Shown here: positions 35,236-44,717 of the stretch, one piece after another
Layout: every line of letters starts with the position of its first letter
How positions within the stretch are numbered: position 1 is the first letter of the stretch
Source: Corynebacterium afermentans subsp. afermentans
GTDB lineage: Bacteria > Actinomycetota > Actinomycetes > Mycobacteriales > Mycobacteriaceae
Reading direction: 5' to 3'
DNA: 64,000 nt
Assembly (NCBI RefSeq): GCF_030408355.1
Contig: NZ_CP046606.1
Coordinates: 1,674,001-1,738,000, forward strand
Program-made: the position numbers and the translations under genes
The notes under the pieces: generated by a model
Seen by the model: the letters and a program-made list of their open reading frames with translations, nothing else
What the model was told of the DNA's origin: nothing
The model's database searches: none

Positions 35236-36195
35236 CTAATTCCCCTTCTCTTTAACGAATGGCAAAAGCGTTGATGAAAAATCGTGATCAGAGTCTACGG
35301 TGAGAGGATTTCGAAATGGATCGATTTCGCGTTGCAGCTGTTCCACAACCTGCTTCTTAGTTGAAGCTCCCCTAACTATGGAAAGGATTTGTTCGACTTT
35401 TTGGAGTCTGATCAGATCGATAACTTCCGACAGTTGCATACTCTTGCGCAACGCCACAGTGACCCCGCTGTCAGCCTGCCCAGAGTCAGCACCCAAATAG
35501 ACAACATTCTCGGCTTCACGAGCAATAAAGTGAATTGTTGATGGATGTTGGCGGTCACGACCCATCAAGCCGGCAATCTGATGAAGCGGACCCACACAAT
35601 AGAGGTCCACCGGCAACAATTCATTGCGTCCCAATCCTTCGAGTATGGACAAAAATTCCTCACACGCAGAGGCCACATCGAAAATTACTGTGTCATTGAG
35701 AAACTTGAAGGGCTCGCCGTCCAGAATGGAATAGAGTTGTGGGCTCAAATTATCAAACGATACGTCCAAAACTTTGTCGTAGGACGCTGCTCCTCTAGCG
35801 TGCACCTTGACCGTACAACTGTGGGTATGACACGTTACCTCCACAGTCTTGGGGCCGATAACTGTTTCGGGTGGGCGCGATTTTCCCTCAACTTCCTTCG
35901 CGCGGCGAATCTGCCACTGACTTTTTGAGTCGGTAATCCCTGCCCTCGCGAAGGGAAGCGCCGCCCACGCGATATCCGCCTTGCAGAAAACGTCGGTGAT
36001 AAATCGAAAGCGGTGTGGTGTCCCCTCACGAAGCGCCTGCTGGACGAGCATTCTGAAAGATAGCGGCTTATGCTTGGACTCGTATAGCATCTTCGAAACA
36101 CGAGCCGATTTTCGCGACGAGGATCTCACCCCGTCATTCCGGCGCCCAAAATCATTGCCAGCGCTCAATAATTCCGAGTACTCACTCACTGTCAT
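35236..36195 (-). CDS. Protein of unknown function in the polysaccharide operon
   Basis: The 319-residue soluble protein starts within a 4-bp ATGA overlap with the upstream hydrolase gene, and its stop is immediately followed by the lyase start. The N-terminal 80 residues are basic; the middle has VEVTCHTHSCTVKVHARG and beta strands; the C-terminal third has VDLYCVGPLHQIAGLMGRDR and IDLIRLQKVEQILSIVRGAS. No family is recognised. Tight coupling on both sides argues for a part in the same complex or pathway. Confidence 0.6.
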   Translation of the reverse strand: MTVSEYSELLSAGNDFGRRNDGVRSSSRKSARVSKMLYESKHKPLSFRMLVQQALREGTPHRFRFITDVFCKADIAWAALPFARAGITDSKSQWQIRRAKEVEGKSRPPETVIGPKTVEVTCHTHSCTVKVHARGAASYDKVLDVSFDNLSPQLYSILDGEPFKFLNDTVIFDVASACEEFLSILEGLGRNELLPVDLYCVGPLHQIAGLMGRDRQHPSTIHFIAREAENVVYLGADSGQADSGVTVALRKSMQLSEVIDLIRLQKVEQILSIVRGASTKKQVVEQLQREIDPFRNPLTVDSDHDFSSTLLPFVKEKGN

Positions 36196-37040
36196 GAATG
36201 ATCAATCTCCCAAAGCGCCCGGTTAATCCGCCCCACTGTGTGCTCCTTACCTCGGGGCATGTGTCCCGCACGTTTGTCAGCGTAAAAATCCACACTAATG
36301 TCCATCGGGGTATTCGGCTGTCTAGCAGCTCTCCTCGCCATGAACGCATTTAGCACGGGTAACTGCGCCTTGTAGTCGATGCTGCTGGCGACGTTCAACC
36401 AATATGTACCTCTTATGCTCGAATTCGAATCCAAGAATCGCTCTAACACGTTACAGCGCGATGGGAAGTCTCGTCTTGCGCTCTCGACGGAGATCGAGTC
36501 GAATGAATGGGCAAGAACCTTGTCCACATAAGACGGGTAATACCGAGTCCAATCAAATTGTGCGTTGTTGACAACGAAACGAGATCCGTTGAATCTCGAA
36601 TGCAGCGCTACCGCCTGGTACCCTCCTGCTGAACTCCCGAAGAACAAAATGTTTTCGTTCTCGATTTGGAGGGACCGTCTAAAATAATCGACGCACTCCG
36701 CCATCGCCTGTTCGAGTGCAGACGTGCCGTTACCTTGTGCCCAGCCGATCCTTAGGCTGTTCTCCGGATGTATTGTCGCATCCGACATAATCAATACATT
36801 AGCGTCTAGGAGGTCCACCCATGATCTGCGCTGGAATACCTCGCGCGGATCCCTATCTTCCGTTCGCTCAACAGCGCCATTGAGTAGTACCAGAAGCCGA
36901 TTTGGGTAGTCACTGCTCTGCGCAAAAAACGCAGGGATGACGTAACCGTGCGCCAAGTATCTCAAGCGCTCTAGTCCCAGTACACCCGCGGGATCCGATT
37001 GAGCGTGAACCCCTACCCATTGATCAAAGGGCTTAGTCAT
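36192..37040 (-). CDS. Alpha/beta-hydrolase-like protein (possible glycan esterase/acyl-modifier)
   Basis: The 282-residue protein has the nucleophile elbow FFGSSAGGYQAV, G-x-S-x-G with Ser137, flanked by a hydrophobic strand and helix, and a C-terminal HMPRGKEHTV that may bring the histidine. LLVLLNGAVERTEDRDP near residue 50 could shape the oxyanion hole. Overlaps of 8 and 4 bp with the genes before and after show translational coupling. Similar proteins in capsule clusters act as esterases; the substrate is unknown and the assignment rests on the elbow motif only. Confidence 0.65.
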   Translation of the reverse strand: MTKPFDQWVGVHAQSDPAGVLGLERLRYLAHGYVIPAFFAQSSDYPNRLLVLLNGAVERTEDRDPREVFQRRSWVDLLDANVLIMSDATIHPENSLRIGWAQGNGTSALEQAMAECVDYFRRSLQIENENILFFGSSAGGYQAVALHSRFNGSRFVVNNAQFDWTRYYPSYVDKVLAHSFDSISVESARRDFPSRCNVLERFLDSNSSIRGTYWLNVASSIDYKAQLPVLNAFMARRAARQPNTPMDISVDFYADKRAGHMPRGKEHTVGRINRALWEIDHS

Positions 37041-39681
37041 TCAACGCTCTATCCAAGAGTTCTACGATTTCAGGGTCCTCGGCAACTTCAGCACCATACA
37101 TCTCGGTAATTTGCTGCACAATCGCCACACACTCACCGCGCTCCTCAGGAGCAACAAAGCTCAGTTTGTCCAGATACCACCCCTTAAAGAACGTCTTGAA
37201 GCGTGTTCGGACGTACGCATCAAATAGTCCCACTTCACGCAACCATTTTGTCCGGGCCTCCTCCAAGATCAGGTACTTTCTATAGAACTTGGGGGAAATC
37301 GAATTTACCGTGGAGTTGGTCACTGCACCGTAGTAGACGTGCACCGGCCGAGTTGTGATGAAGATTTTTCGAGCATAGAAAATCATCTGCTGAAAGAAGT
37401 ACGAGTCCTGGCCGACTGCACCTACAGGCTGCTCGAGCCTCAATGATTTCAACCAATCACTACGGGCCACTAGTGCTTGAATACTCATTGGTTGAAATTT
37501 CAACTGCTCGAGCAATTCCCGATTATGTCCGTTCATCGTCGGCGCCTTGGCTAGAGCGTTTCGAAGATGCCGCGCATTGTTTACGGTCGCGATTTTGCTC
37601 TTCATCCTCAACATATTGCCGATGGCAAAATCAGCTTCTTGCTCTTGACAAGCTTCAAGAAGGAAGTCATACGAGTCTCGTACTTCCTCATTATCAGGGT
37701 CGAGATAAGTGACATACGGTGTCTCTACAAGTTCGAGCCCTTTATTTCGAGGCCTTGAGGCGCTTCCTGATCCCCCTTCTGGGAACCGGTAGACCTGCAC
37801 ATTAGGAAAACGAGCTTCTAACAGATCAACACATGCCTTCGTTTTTACGTCTGTTGACCCATCATCAACGATGATTATCTGAGACCGCTCGAATGCACTG
37901 CCCCTATAAAGTGAGTTGAAGCACTTGTGAATTAGGTGCCGACCATTATTGTAAGTGGGCACAAGAACCGAAAGCTCCCGATCGGACGATTCACCGCTCC
38001 GCCGCTTGGTGGGAGCGCTCGTCATGATAGTCATGGCAGTCTTGCTGACGGTTTCCCCTATCGTTTGACCGGCTGGCAGCCAGAAAACTTCGCAATTAGC
38101 GGCCTTCTTGTCCTCTACTCGCGGTTCGTAGGCCTCCTCTTCGCTATCAAAAGAAATGAGTTGCAAACTGTCGACATCCGAGTACCTGTAGGCGGCCACA
38201 GCATCATCGACGATATCTGGACTACTCACAGTAAGATTCGCGAGATTGATGACTAGATCTCCGTCTGCCGAACCGACAATAGCTTCCGCTTCGTTGGTCG
38301 GCACATAAGACAGAGGTCGTTCAGTAGCTTGGCTTGCTGAGAACCTTTCGAAGCTTTCTTTACTGTCGGCAACAACCAAAATTCTGTGGGTTGCTTTCTC
38401 ACCTGTGAGACCGACCGCCGCAAGTATTTCGTCTATACGGTCAAAGGCAGTGTCGTTATTAAAGACGTCTCTGATCCCCTCAACCTGGCAGTACCTGATG
38501 TACTCGGGCGTTAGCGCATCAATAAAGCGAGTTGTGTCATCTGAAGAATGAAGCTGGGCCACATACGGATACAGGGAATTGACGCCGACACTGTAGTTTG
38601 ACAGCACCAGGGTGCCCATCGCTAACAGCTCAACCACACGATTCGCAAACATCGTCTGGCTGCCGATGACGGAATTTAGATTCAGACCGAGAGGAAGAAG
38701 TTTCTGCAGAGTCAAAACTTCATCGTGCTCTAAGGGCCCATGGAGATTGGGCAAGTAGACCTCGGGATATAAGTAGCGATCGGGATCAGAAAACTTTTTT
38801 GGATCGAGATTCAAATTTCGATCCACAATGGTGAGAGATGATTCGGAGTCATTAACGCCCTGGAATATCTCCATCGCTGCCTTGGTACGTTCCTCGTACT
38901 TATGCCCCATCCACGAACCTGCAAAAACTAGCTCGCGTCCCTGATGACGCATGCATCCTAAGGGGTTATGCTTTTCGTAATTAACCCCAAAACGCAACGG
39001 GAAGACGGGGATATCTCGATTCAAATCATCACGGTAGTCATCTATTTTCTCGATAGCGCTAGTGAATACGACATCAGCCTTCTTCGCGAGGCTAATAAAG
39101 CGATCATAGTTCGGTGGATCCTCCTTCGAATAAAAAGCAACGGGGATCCCCTTATCTTTTGCAAGCGGGATAAGCTCGAATTCAATCAACTTACGCTTGG
39201 GCGAGGACTTCATAGCCGCCCCATGCCATTCGCCATCTAGTCCTCGCCACGTGGAAACAACAAGCAGTAGGTCGACCCGTTCGAGTTCCGTCTCGTAATT
39301 CGACGGGGTTAGCGGTACAAAGTTCGCGGCCGGTTCTAGGGATTCGTAGAGAAATGTGTCGGCGACAAGTCCAATTCGGACTTTTCGTTTATTGTCCCAG
39401 CGCTGGCCATTAGACTTAGGCAACTTGGCCGCGTTCTCAAGAAGGGTTTGAATCCGTTCTTCGGTACCCGGGCGATAGTGCTCCCAGCGACCCATATACG
39501 CTTTACGGTCGATAGATGGCCTGAAAAAGTCATGCCGCCCGTTTACGGCATCCCGGAAGACGACTCCCGCAGTAAACTCGCGCAATTTTTTCAAATCGTT
39601 TTGCGCCTTCTGCACTGACGCGCGCAGAACCTTAATTCGTTTTAGCTGATTTGTTACCGCTGACTTTTTCATATCTTTCAC
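37033..39681 (-). CDS. Large bifunctional glycosyltransferase (CgeB-like GT-B plus family 2 GT-A)
   Basis: The 882-residue protein has a coiled basic start, an N-terminal GT-B-like half (about 100-430) with VDLLLVVSTWRGLDGEWHG, KADVVFTSAIEKIDDY, VFAGSWMGHKYEERTKA and LLPLGLNLNSVIGSQTMFANRV...LSNYSVG, as in CgeB/DUF3880-type transferases. A linker region follows and then a GT2 domain from about residue 575: SVLVPTYNNGRHLIHKCFNS, IIIVDDGSTDVKT, YLDPDNEEVRDSYDF. It probably adds two different sugars, possibly including a linkage step. Its start overlaps the coiled-coil gene by 4 bp. Confidence 0.82.
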   Translation of the reverse strand: MKDMKKSAVTNQLKRIKVLRASVQKAQNDLKKLREFTAGVVFRDAVNGRHDFFRPSIDRKAYMGRWEHYRPGTEERIQTLLENAAKLPKSNGQRWDNKRKVRIGLVADTFLYESLEPAANFVPLTPSNYETELERVDLLLVVSTWRGLDGEWHGAAMKSSPKRKLIEFELIPLAKDKGIPVAFYSKEDPPNYDRFISLAKKADVVFTSAIEKIDDYRDDLNRDIPVFPLRFGVNYEKHNPLGCMRHQGRELVFAGSWMGHKYEERTKAAMEIFQGVNDSESSLTIVDRNLNLDPKKFSDPDRYLYPEVYLPNLHGPLEHDEVLTLQKLLPLGLNLNSVIGSQTMFANRVVELLAMGTLVLSNYSVGVNSLYPYVAQLHSSDDTTRFIDALTPEYIRYCQVEGIRDVFNNDTAFDRIDEILAAVGLTGEKATHRILVVADSKESFERFSASQATERPLSYVPTNEAEAIVGSADGDLVINLANLTVSSPDIVDDAVAAYRYSDVDSLQLISFDSEEEAYEPRVEDKKAANCEVFWLPAGQTIGETVSKTAMTIMTSAPTKRRSGESSDRELSVLVPTYNNGRHLIHKCFNSLYRGSAFERSQIIIVDDGSTDVKTKACVDLLEARFPNVQVYRFPEGGSGSASRPRNKGLELVETPYVTYLDPDNEEVRDSYDFLLEACQEQEADFAIGNMLRMKSKIATVNNARHLRNALAKAPTMNGHNRELLEQLKFQPMSIQALVARSDWLKSLRLEQPVGAVGQDSYFFQQMIFYARKIFITTRPVHVYYGAVTNSTVNSISPKFYRKYLILEEARTKWLREVGLFDAYVRTRFKTFFKGWYLDKLSFVAPEERGECVAIVQQITEMYGAEVAEDPEIVELLDRALND

Positions 39682-40025
39682 CTTTCCGCGATGGCTTTAC
39701 GGAGCCGCCAGAATTTGCGCTGGAGGCGATACCCCTTCGCGCTCTTTACCTTTTCTAAATCAGCTTTCAGGTTGACCACTTCTCGCTTCAACCGGGTGTT
39801 TTCTTGCTTCAGAGCTTCGATGCTTTCGTCGCGCTTAGTGATCCCTTTGAGAAGCCGCTCGTCACGGTCAGCTTCAAACAATAAATCCTTGTAGGCCTGC
39901 TCCAATTCATCAATGAGCTCGCCTACGAGCGTGGCGAATCCCTGCGGAGGTTCCTCCCTCCCCACAGAAAGATGGCTGTCAGATCGCTCACGGCTTGGCA
40001 TTCTCGATACTCTTCCTTCTTCCAA
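39678..40025 (-). CDS. Small coiled-coil protein coupled to a glycosyltransferase
   Basis: The 115-residue product (or 107 from ATG 40001) is largely a heptad-type coiled coil: LVGELIDELEQAYKDLLFEA and IEALKQENTRLKREVVNLKA, ending with the basic KSAKGYRLQRKFWRLRKAI. Such ...YRL..(K/R)..R tails are often seen fused to bacterial glycosyltransferases. Here it is a free protein with a 4-bp overlap to the large transferase gene, so it may tether or oligomerise that enzyme. Confidence 0.65.
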   Translation of the reverse strand: MEEGRVSRMPSRERSDSHLSVGREEPPQGFATLVGELIDELEQAYKDLLFEADRDERLLKGITKRDESIEALKQENTRLKREVVNLKADLEKVKSAKGYRLQRKFWRLRKAIAER

Positions 40026-40095
40026 ATGTCGGTTACTCTTCAGGATAGACGGTTACGAGGGGGGTGAGCACAGGAGCTGCTCGTTGTTGCCGGCC

Positions 40096-41676
40096 CTAGT
40101 AGCAGCCTTTCTCCATCAGCAAATCGTTAAACATTCTTACATAAACTTCGGCGTTCTTTTCCCAAGTGTGTTCGGCAGCCCAATCCACCAATGGGCGCGT
40201 AGCTGGCGGACTTTGGAAAATTTTGTTGATAGCAGAAAGGTACCCCTGAACATCGCGGCCTTTTACATAGGTCGCTAAGTTTCCGGTTATGTATCTAATC
40301 GCCGGTAGATCACTGGCTAGAACCGGCGTCCCTACAGCCATTGCCCCTAGCGGTTTGAGTGGAGTGATGTCCCGGCAAACGTCAATGTCCAATCGCGGAA
40401 GCACAAAGAGGTCCATAGCCGCATACCATTCCCAAATCGTTTCGGTGGGCTGGCGGCCGGCAAAGATGACGCGTTCGGCAATCGAAAGCTCATCGGCCAT
40501 ACTCTTCAAGCGCGGGAGATCGATACCGTCTCCTACTATCAACACATTCAAGCTGGGATCAAGACTCGCCAATTCCAGTAGAATGTCAAGTCCCTCGTAT
40601 GGGACGACTGACGTTACTGTGCCAATTAGCTTACCGTCAGACAATCCGAGGTTCTGCTTCGCTCTTGCGCGTGAGGATTCATGTTCAAAGGCGTCCGCCG
40701 AGACTGCGTTAGGGATCTCATAAATAGCTTGCCTGTCAACCCCTTCTTTCACTAGACGTTCGGTAATAGGTGCACCGAGTGAGACAACTGAGTCTGCTGC
40801 GCTGGCGTATAGATACTCTTGTTTTTGAGACCGCACGTATCGTTCAGAATTCTTGGCTAGGCCTTGGTGATCCTTCGGTACTTTTGATAACCAAGTGTCC
40901 TCGAGTCGGCCACGCACTTCGTAAACCCACGGGATATTCACGCATTCCGCAGCTCGATGCGCGACTATCGCGTTATGAAAATCGGTTGTGGTCACAATTA
41001 AATCCGCGCTTGTATCGCCTGCGATCTGTGCAATTCGCTCGGTCATATATTTGATTTGCCGTTGCGGCGAAAGATGAAAGCGACTGGGAATAACGTTTGT
41101 ATATTCAATTCCGTCGATTTTTTCTGTCTGGGCATTCGGAATAACACCGACCGTGACGGGGTACCCGTAACGAGTGACAACCTGAACATCTACCCCGCGC
41201 TTAGCCAAGGCTTTCGCAGTTTCATGGGTTCGAAAAGTGTATCCAGATTTTGTATACGGGAGACTATTTGTTGCGAGCAGTAACACTCTCCAGGGACTCT
41301 TGGAAGACCGACTCGCTTTTGGAAGGCCATTGGGAACACGAAGTTCAGGTACAGAATGCTGCGGTTCCAAGTGCAAAAAGTACTTTTCCCTCCTCACACC
41401 TGCAACTGCGAATGCGAGCGAAGCTCTACGGCTAAGGGACATCTTTTGGACGGCTGATTCAAACTCGTTGTAGCGCCCCTGCTCGACTAAATCCTGATCG
41501 GGCAGCCTCTTCCAAATTGCTTTCAGTAACATTTGAGAGCGCTCTAGCTGCCGTTGCCGAGCCCACTCATGGAGGTTGGAGATAAAAGTTTTAGGCGACG
41601 TAAACAGCCGAAACGCAACAAACCCAATTAGAAATCTCAAGCAGCGAATCGGCTTGTTCTTAGCGCTGGCTTTCAC
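40096..41676 (-). CDS. Family 4 glycosyltransferase (GT-B)
   Basis: The 526-residue protein carries an extended, basic N-terminus of about 150 residues, then the GT4 core: RVLLLATNSLPYTKSGYTFR, VYEVRGRLEDTWL, IGTVTSVVPYEGLDILLELA, VLIVGDGIDLPRLKS and ERVIFAGRQPTETIWEWYAA, ending in LDIDVCRDITPLKPLGAMAVGTPVLASDL with the EX7E-like donor site modified. It uses a nucleotide sugar as donor; the specificity is unknown. It overlaps the upstream GT4 gene by 17 bp and uses AT-richer codons than core genes. Confidence 0.87.
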   Translation of the reverse strand: MKASAKNKPIRCLRFLIGFVAFRLFTSPKTFISNLHEWARQRQLERSQMLLKAIWKRLPDQDLVEQGRYNEFESAVQKMSLSRRASLAFAVAGVRREKYFLHLEPQHSVPELRVPNGLPKASRSSKSPWRVLLLATNSLPYTKSGYTFRTHETAKALAKRGVDVQVVTRYGYPVTVGVIPNAQTEKIDGIEYTNVIPSRFHLSPQRQIKYMTERIAQIAGDTSADLIVTTTDFHNAIVAHRAAECVNIPWVYEVRGRLEDTWLSKVPKDHQGLAKNSERYVRSQKQEYLYASAADSVVSLGAPITERLVKEGVDRQAIYEIPNAVSADAFEHESSRARAKQNLGLSDGKLIGTVTSVVPYEGLDILLELASLDPSLNVLIVGDGIDLPRLKSMADELSIAERVIFAGRQPTETIWEWYAAMDLFVLPRLDIDVCRDITPLKPLGAMAVGTPVLASDLPAIRYITGNLATYVKGRDVQGYLSAINKIFQSPPATRPLVDWAAEHTWEKNAEVYVRMFNDLLMEKGCY

Positions 41677-42952
41677 TAATCGCTCCCAAAAAACGTTTCA
41701 AACGTGCAGGCACCACTTCCTCCCTTTCGTGCCTAACCCACTCAGCGCCCTTTGTCCCCACCTCAAGTAGCGAGCGGTTGTTTGCAAGATTGATCCATAC
41801 GTCGGCGAGTGCTTCCGGATCCTCCGGTGGAACAACATGCCCTGCTTCTAACCCAACGATGAGTTCAGCCGCTTCCCCGGCCACTACAGCTGTGATATGT
41901 TTTCCGACCTCCATAAGTTCATAGGTCTTAGATGGAACTGTTCTAGTCAGAGGTTCCCAATTGGTGAGGTGGACTAACGCGGTATCCGACCACTCATAGA
42001 AAGACGCAAGCTGGTCCGATGGGTGTCGCGAAATAAATTCAATCGGTAAACCGTCAGCTTCGGAAATTTCTCTTAAGAGAGGCTTCGCAGGACCAGCCCC
42101 TACAAACCGGAGCCTTATGTTGAGGCCCCTTAGTTGCGCGATTCTTACGGCTTCTAAAGTGTTTAGCAGATGCTGGGCTCTACCCAGAGTCCCCGCATAA
42201 AGGACACGAAACTCTCCAGAGCGATTGTCTCGGACTATTGCTTCGCGAGGCTCAGAATCAGTTGGAAAAACATTCCTGATTGTAGTTATATCTTGAACAT
42301 CTCGTTCCAACTTATCTGCCAGCTGCGATTCTAAGTGTTGCGATGTGACAATGATGCCGTCAGACTTCGCAAGAACGCGATTCAAAAACAACCGAACTAG
42401 AACGCGCATTAGTTGAAGAGGGCCACGGCGAAACAAAGCCTCCCTGGACGACCGCTCACCGAGACCTTCGTTCCATTTCCCTGATTGATCCAGCAGATCG
42501 GGCCATGCGTCTCTGAGATCAATCACATAGGGCTTCTTGTACACCTTAGAAAGTGCGAAGGCCACAAATGCCGTAGGAATCGACGGAACAGTTCCGATTA
42601 GCAGCTGCGGGCTGAACTCCGCTATCAGGTCTCGCGACCTATATGCTTCATAAAGCATTCCACACGAAATAGAGGCCTGATTGATGATTTTCCCGGTGAT
42701 CGAATTATCGGTCTTGCGAGACTTACTGCGGAGGATCTTCTCCCCAGACCGCCCGGCCTCTGGCTTTCTCAAATCTGTGTCGCGTCGATTGATCTTCGAG
42801 CGCGTTCTTTCTCGTTGACGCCCATTTTCCCGAGGCGAAATCACCAGAAGCTCATGGCCTTGTTCAGCAAGGACCGACGACAGCCATTGCCAGCGCCGAG
42901 GTGGGACCCCGTTGGTCGGTGCCCAAAACTGCGAAAACACGAGAATTTTCAA
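41660..42952 (-). CDS. Family 4 glycosyltransferase, WbuB-like
   Basis: The 430-residue GT-B protein starts MKILVFSQFWAPTNGVPPRR and has PYVIDLRDAWPDLL, VLYAGTLGRAQHLLNTLEAV, LRFVGAGPAKPLLREIS and GIIVTSQHLESQLADKLE, all typical of WbuB/WcaI-type GT4 enzymes that add aminosugars such as FucNAc. This fits an early glycan-assembly step. It is the first of the run of transferases and lies downstream of wecB, separated by 217 bp containing a short hairpin (43092-43113). Confidence 0.88.
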   Translation of the reverse strand: MKILVFSQFWAPTNGVPPRRWQWLSSVLAEQGHELLVISPRENGRQRERTRSKINRRDTDLRKPEAGRSGEKILRSKSRKTDNSITGKIINQASISCGMLYEAYRSRDLIAEFSPQLLIGTVPSIPTAFVAFALSKVYKKPYVIDLRDAWPDLLDQSGKWNEGLGERSSREALFRRGPLQLMRVLVRLFLNRVLAKSDGIIVTSQHLESQLADKLERDVQDITTIRNVFPTDSEPREAIVRDNRSGEFRVLYAGTLGRAQHLLNTLEAVRIAQLRGLNIRLRFVGAGPAKPLLREISEADGLPIEFISRHPSDQLASFYEWSDTALVHLTNWEPLTRTVPSKTYELMEVGKHITAVVAGEAAELIVGLEAGHVVPPEDPEALADVWINLANNRSLLEVGTKGAEWVRHEREEVVPARLKRFLGAISESQR

Positions 42953-43091
42953 GTTGAGCTCCTACAGTCGTCCTCTTCTAAATATTCTGCTCAGTCTAGC
43001 CGACCCTCAATTCACGCATAAAAAGGCTGCAAAACTCGAGCAACAAGCAAATCAATAAGGGAGCCGCCATAAACTCCAACCTGATTCTTGA

Positions 43092-43113
43092 CCAACCCCC
43101 GCTATGGGGTTGG
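43092..43113. terminator. Short hairpin after wecB
   Basis: CCAACCCC (43092-43099) pairs with GGGGTTGG (43106-43113) around CGCTAT. No T-run follows on the minus strand, so termination is doubtful. Confidence 0.4.
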
Positions 43114-43169
43114 CGCGAATTGGGCATTTAATCTACGGCACCGAAACCCTGCCTTTATCAATCTGCGAG

Positions 43170-44327
43170 TTAAACCGCGTCGGGTGTAAAGTCTGCCAAC
43201 CGCTTGCCGACTCCCACCAACTCAGCAATCGCTGCAACAGACCTTTCGGCCGCGTTACCGTCGCCATAGGGGTTTACAGCATTGGCCATTGCCCCATAGG
43301 CAGCAGATTGGTCAAGCAGGTTTCTTGCCTCAGCCACGATTCGTTGACGTTCGGTGCCGACAAGTTTAACCGTTCCGGCTACTACAGCTTCCGGCCTCTC
43401 AGTGTTCTCACGCATCACAAGAACAGGCTTGCCAAGCGACGGAGCTTCCTCCTGCACTCCGCCAGAATCGGTGAGCACCAGGTAGGCACGGCTCATCAGT
43501 GCCGTGAACTGGTCATACGGCAACGGGTCCGTGATGATGACGTTTGGAAGGTCTTCGACCTCGGGGAGAACCGCATCTCGCACCTTCGGGTTGAGGTGCA
43601 GCGGCAGCGCAAAAATGTGGTCCGGGTAGGACTTTGCCAGGTCCTGGACTGCCCCACCGATTTCCTTCATCGCGTCAAGGTTCTCGCGGCGGTGGGTGGT
43701 GACGAGGACAACCTTCTCATCAGAGTTCCGAAGCTCCCCTAGGCGCGAATCCTCAAACTGGACGTCCCATTCCGACGCGGCAAGCAGCGCATCGATGACG
43801 GTATTACCCGTCACAACAATGTCCTTCGAACGGAAGTTCTCTCGGCGAAGATTTTCTCGTGATTCGTTGGTCGGAGCTAAGTGAAGCGAGGTGATCTGGC
43901 CGATGATCTTGCGGTTCGCTTCCTCAGGGAACGGCGAGAAGATGTTACCGGTGCGCAGGCCAGCCTCGAGGTGAACGACCTTCACACCTTTGTGGAACCC
44001 AGCCAAGGCCGCAACCATTGCCGTCGAAGTGTCACCCTGGGAGATGATCACGTCGGGCTTTTCTTCGTCGATAATCGGGTCGAGGCCTTGAATCGCACGC
44101 GCCACCAACTCGTTGAGCGTTTGCCCGGGTTTCATCAGCGCCATGTCGTGGTCTGGAGTGATACCGAAGCGCTTGTTCACCTGCTCCAGCATTTCCTTGT
44201 GCTGACCGGTCGAGACCACTACGGAATCGAAGCGGTCGTCGTCCTGGAGAGCACTGACAACCGGAGCAACCTTGATGGCCTCCGGGCGGGTGCCGTAGAC
44301 GGTCATAATCTTGGGCTTGTCCGACAT
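43170..44327 (-). CDS. wecB: UDP-N-acetylglucosamine 2-epimerase (non-hydrolysing)
   Basis: The 385-residue enzyme makes UDP-ManNAc from UDP-GlcNAc. Landmarks are MTVYGTRPEAIKVAPVV at the start, VVSTGQHKEML, VIISQGDTSTAMVAAL, VVHLEAGLRTGNIFSPFPEE, LTDSGGVQEEAPSLGKPVLV and MRENTERPEAVVAGT. Together with wecC (30400) it supplies UDP-ManNAcA. GC is higher than in the transferases and it ends the polysaccharide locus; a YtxH-like gene and the core ppx operon follow. Confidence 0.95.
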   Translation of the reverse strand: MSDKPKIMTVYGTRPEAIKVAPVVSALQDDDRFDSVVVSTGQHKEMLEQVNKRFGITPDHDMALMKPGQTLNELVARAIQGLDPIIDEEKPDVIISQGDTSTAMVAALAGFHKGVKVVHLEAGLRTGNIFSPFPEEANRKIIGQITSLHLAPTNESRENLRRENFRSKDIVVTGNTVIDALLAASEWDVQFEDSRLGELRNSDEKVVLVTTHRRENLDAMKEIGGAVQDLAKSYPDHIFALPLHLNPKVRDAVLPEVEDLPNVIITDPLPYDQFTALMSRAYLVLTDSGGVQEEAPSLGKPVLVMRENTERPEAVVAGTVKLVGTERQRIVAEARNLLDQSAAYGAMANAVNPYGDGNAAERSVAAIAELVGVGKRLADFTPDAV

Positions 44328-44431
44328 AGATTCCTTAAGGGTCGTTCGTCACAGGGATACTCACTACAACTTAATACAGCACCTTGAGTCAGGTGTGCCA
44401 AGGGCAGCAAACCCACTTCACGTTCTCGCTG

Positions 44432-44437
44432 TACTCT
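44432..44437 (+). promoter_or_regulatory. Putative -10 of a leaderless promoter
   Basis: TACTCT (TANNNT) ends seven bases before ATG 44445; no Shine-Dalgarno sequence lies between. Confidence 0.4.
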
Positions 44438-44444
44438 AGCCACC

Positions 44445-44717
44445 ATGTACCAATTCGTTGTCGGGGCCGCCGCCGGGTATGTGCTCGGCACGAAAGCCGG
44501 CCGGAAGCGCTACCACCAAATCGTCAACGCCGCCCAAGCTGTGGCCAACTCGCCGGTGACCAAGCAGGTCACCGCTTCCGCTCGCCGGGCGATCGCGAAC
44601 AAGATTGATCCGGAGCCGCGCATGCGCGAGGTGAAGGACCTGCGCAAAGGCAAGAAGCTGCGCGGCAAGTCCGACAAGCAGATCGAGGACACGATCTACG
44701 AGCCGGACCAGGATTAG
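44445..44717 (+). CDS. Small conserved actinobacterial YtxH-like protein
   Basis: The 90-residue protein begins MYQFVVGAAAGYVLGTKAGR with a short hydrophobic glycine-rich helix, then a basic helix and the charged end DTIYEPDQD, resembling YtxH-type small proteins. The function is unknown. The gene is convergent with ppx and the two stop codons overlap by four bases. Confidence 0.7.
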   Translation: MYQFVVGAAAGYVLGTKAGRKRYHQIVNAAQAVANSPVTKQVTASARRAIANKIDPEPRMREVKDLRKGKKLRGKSDKQIEDTIYEPDQD

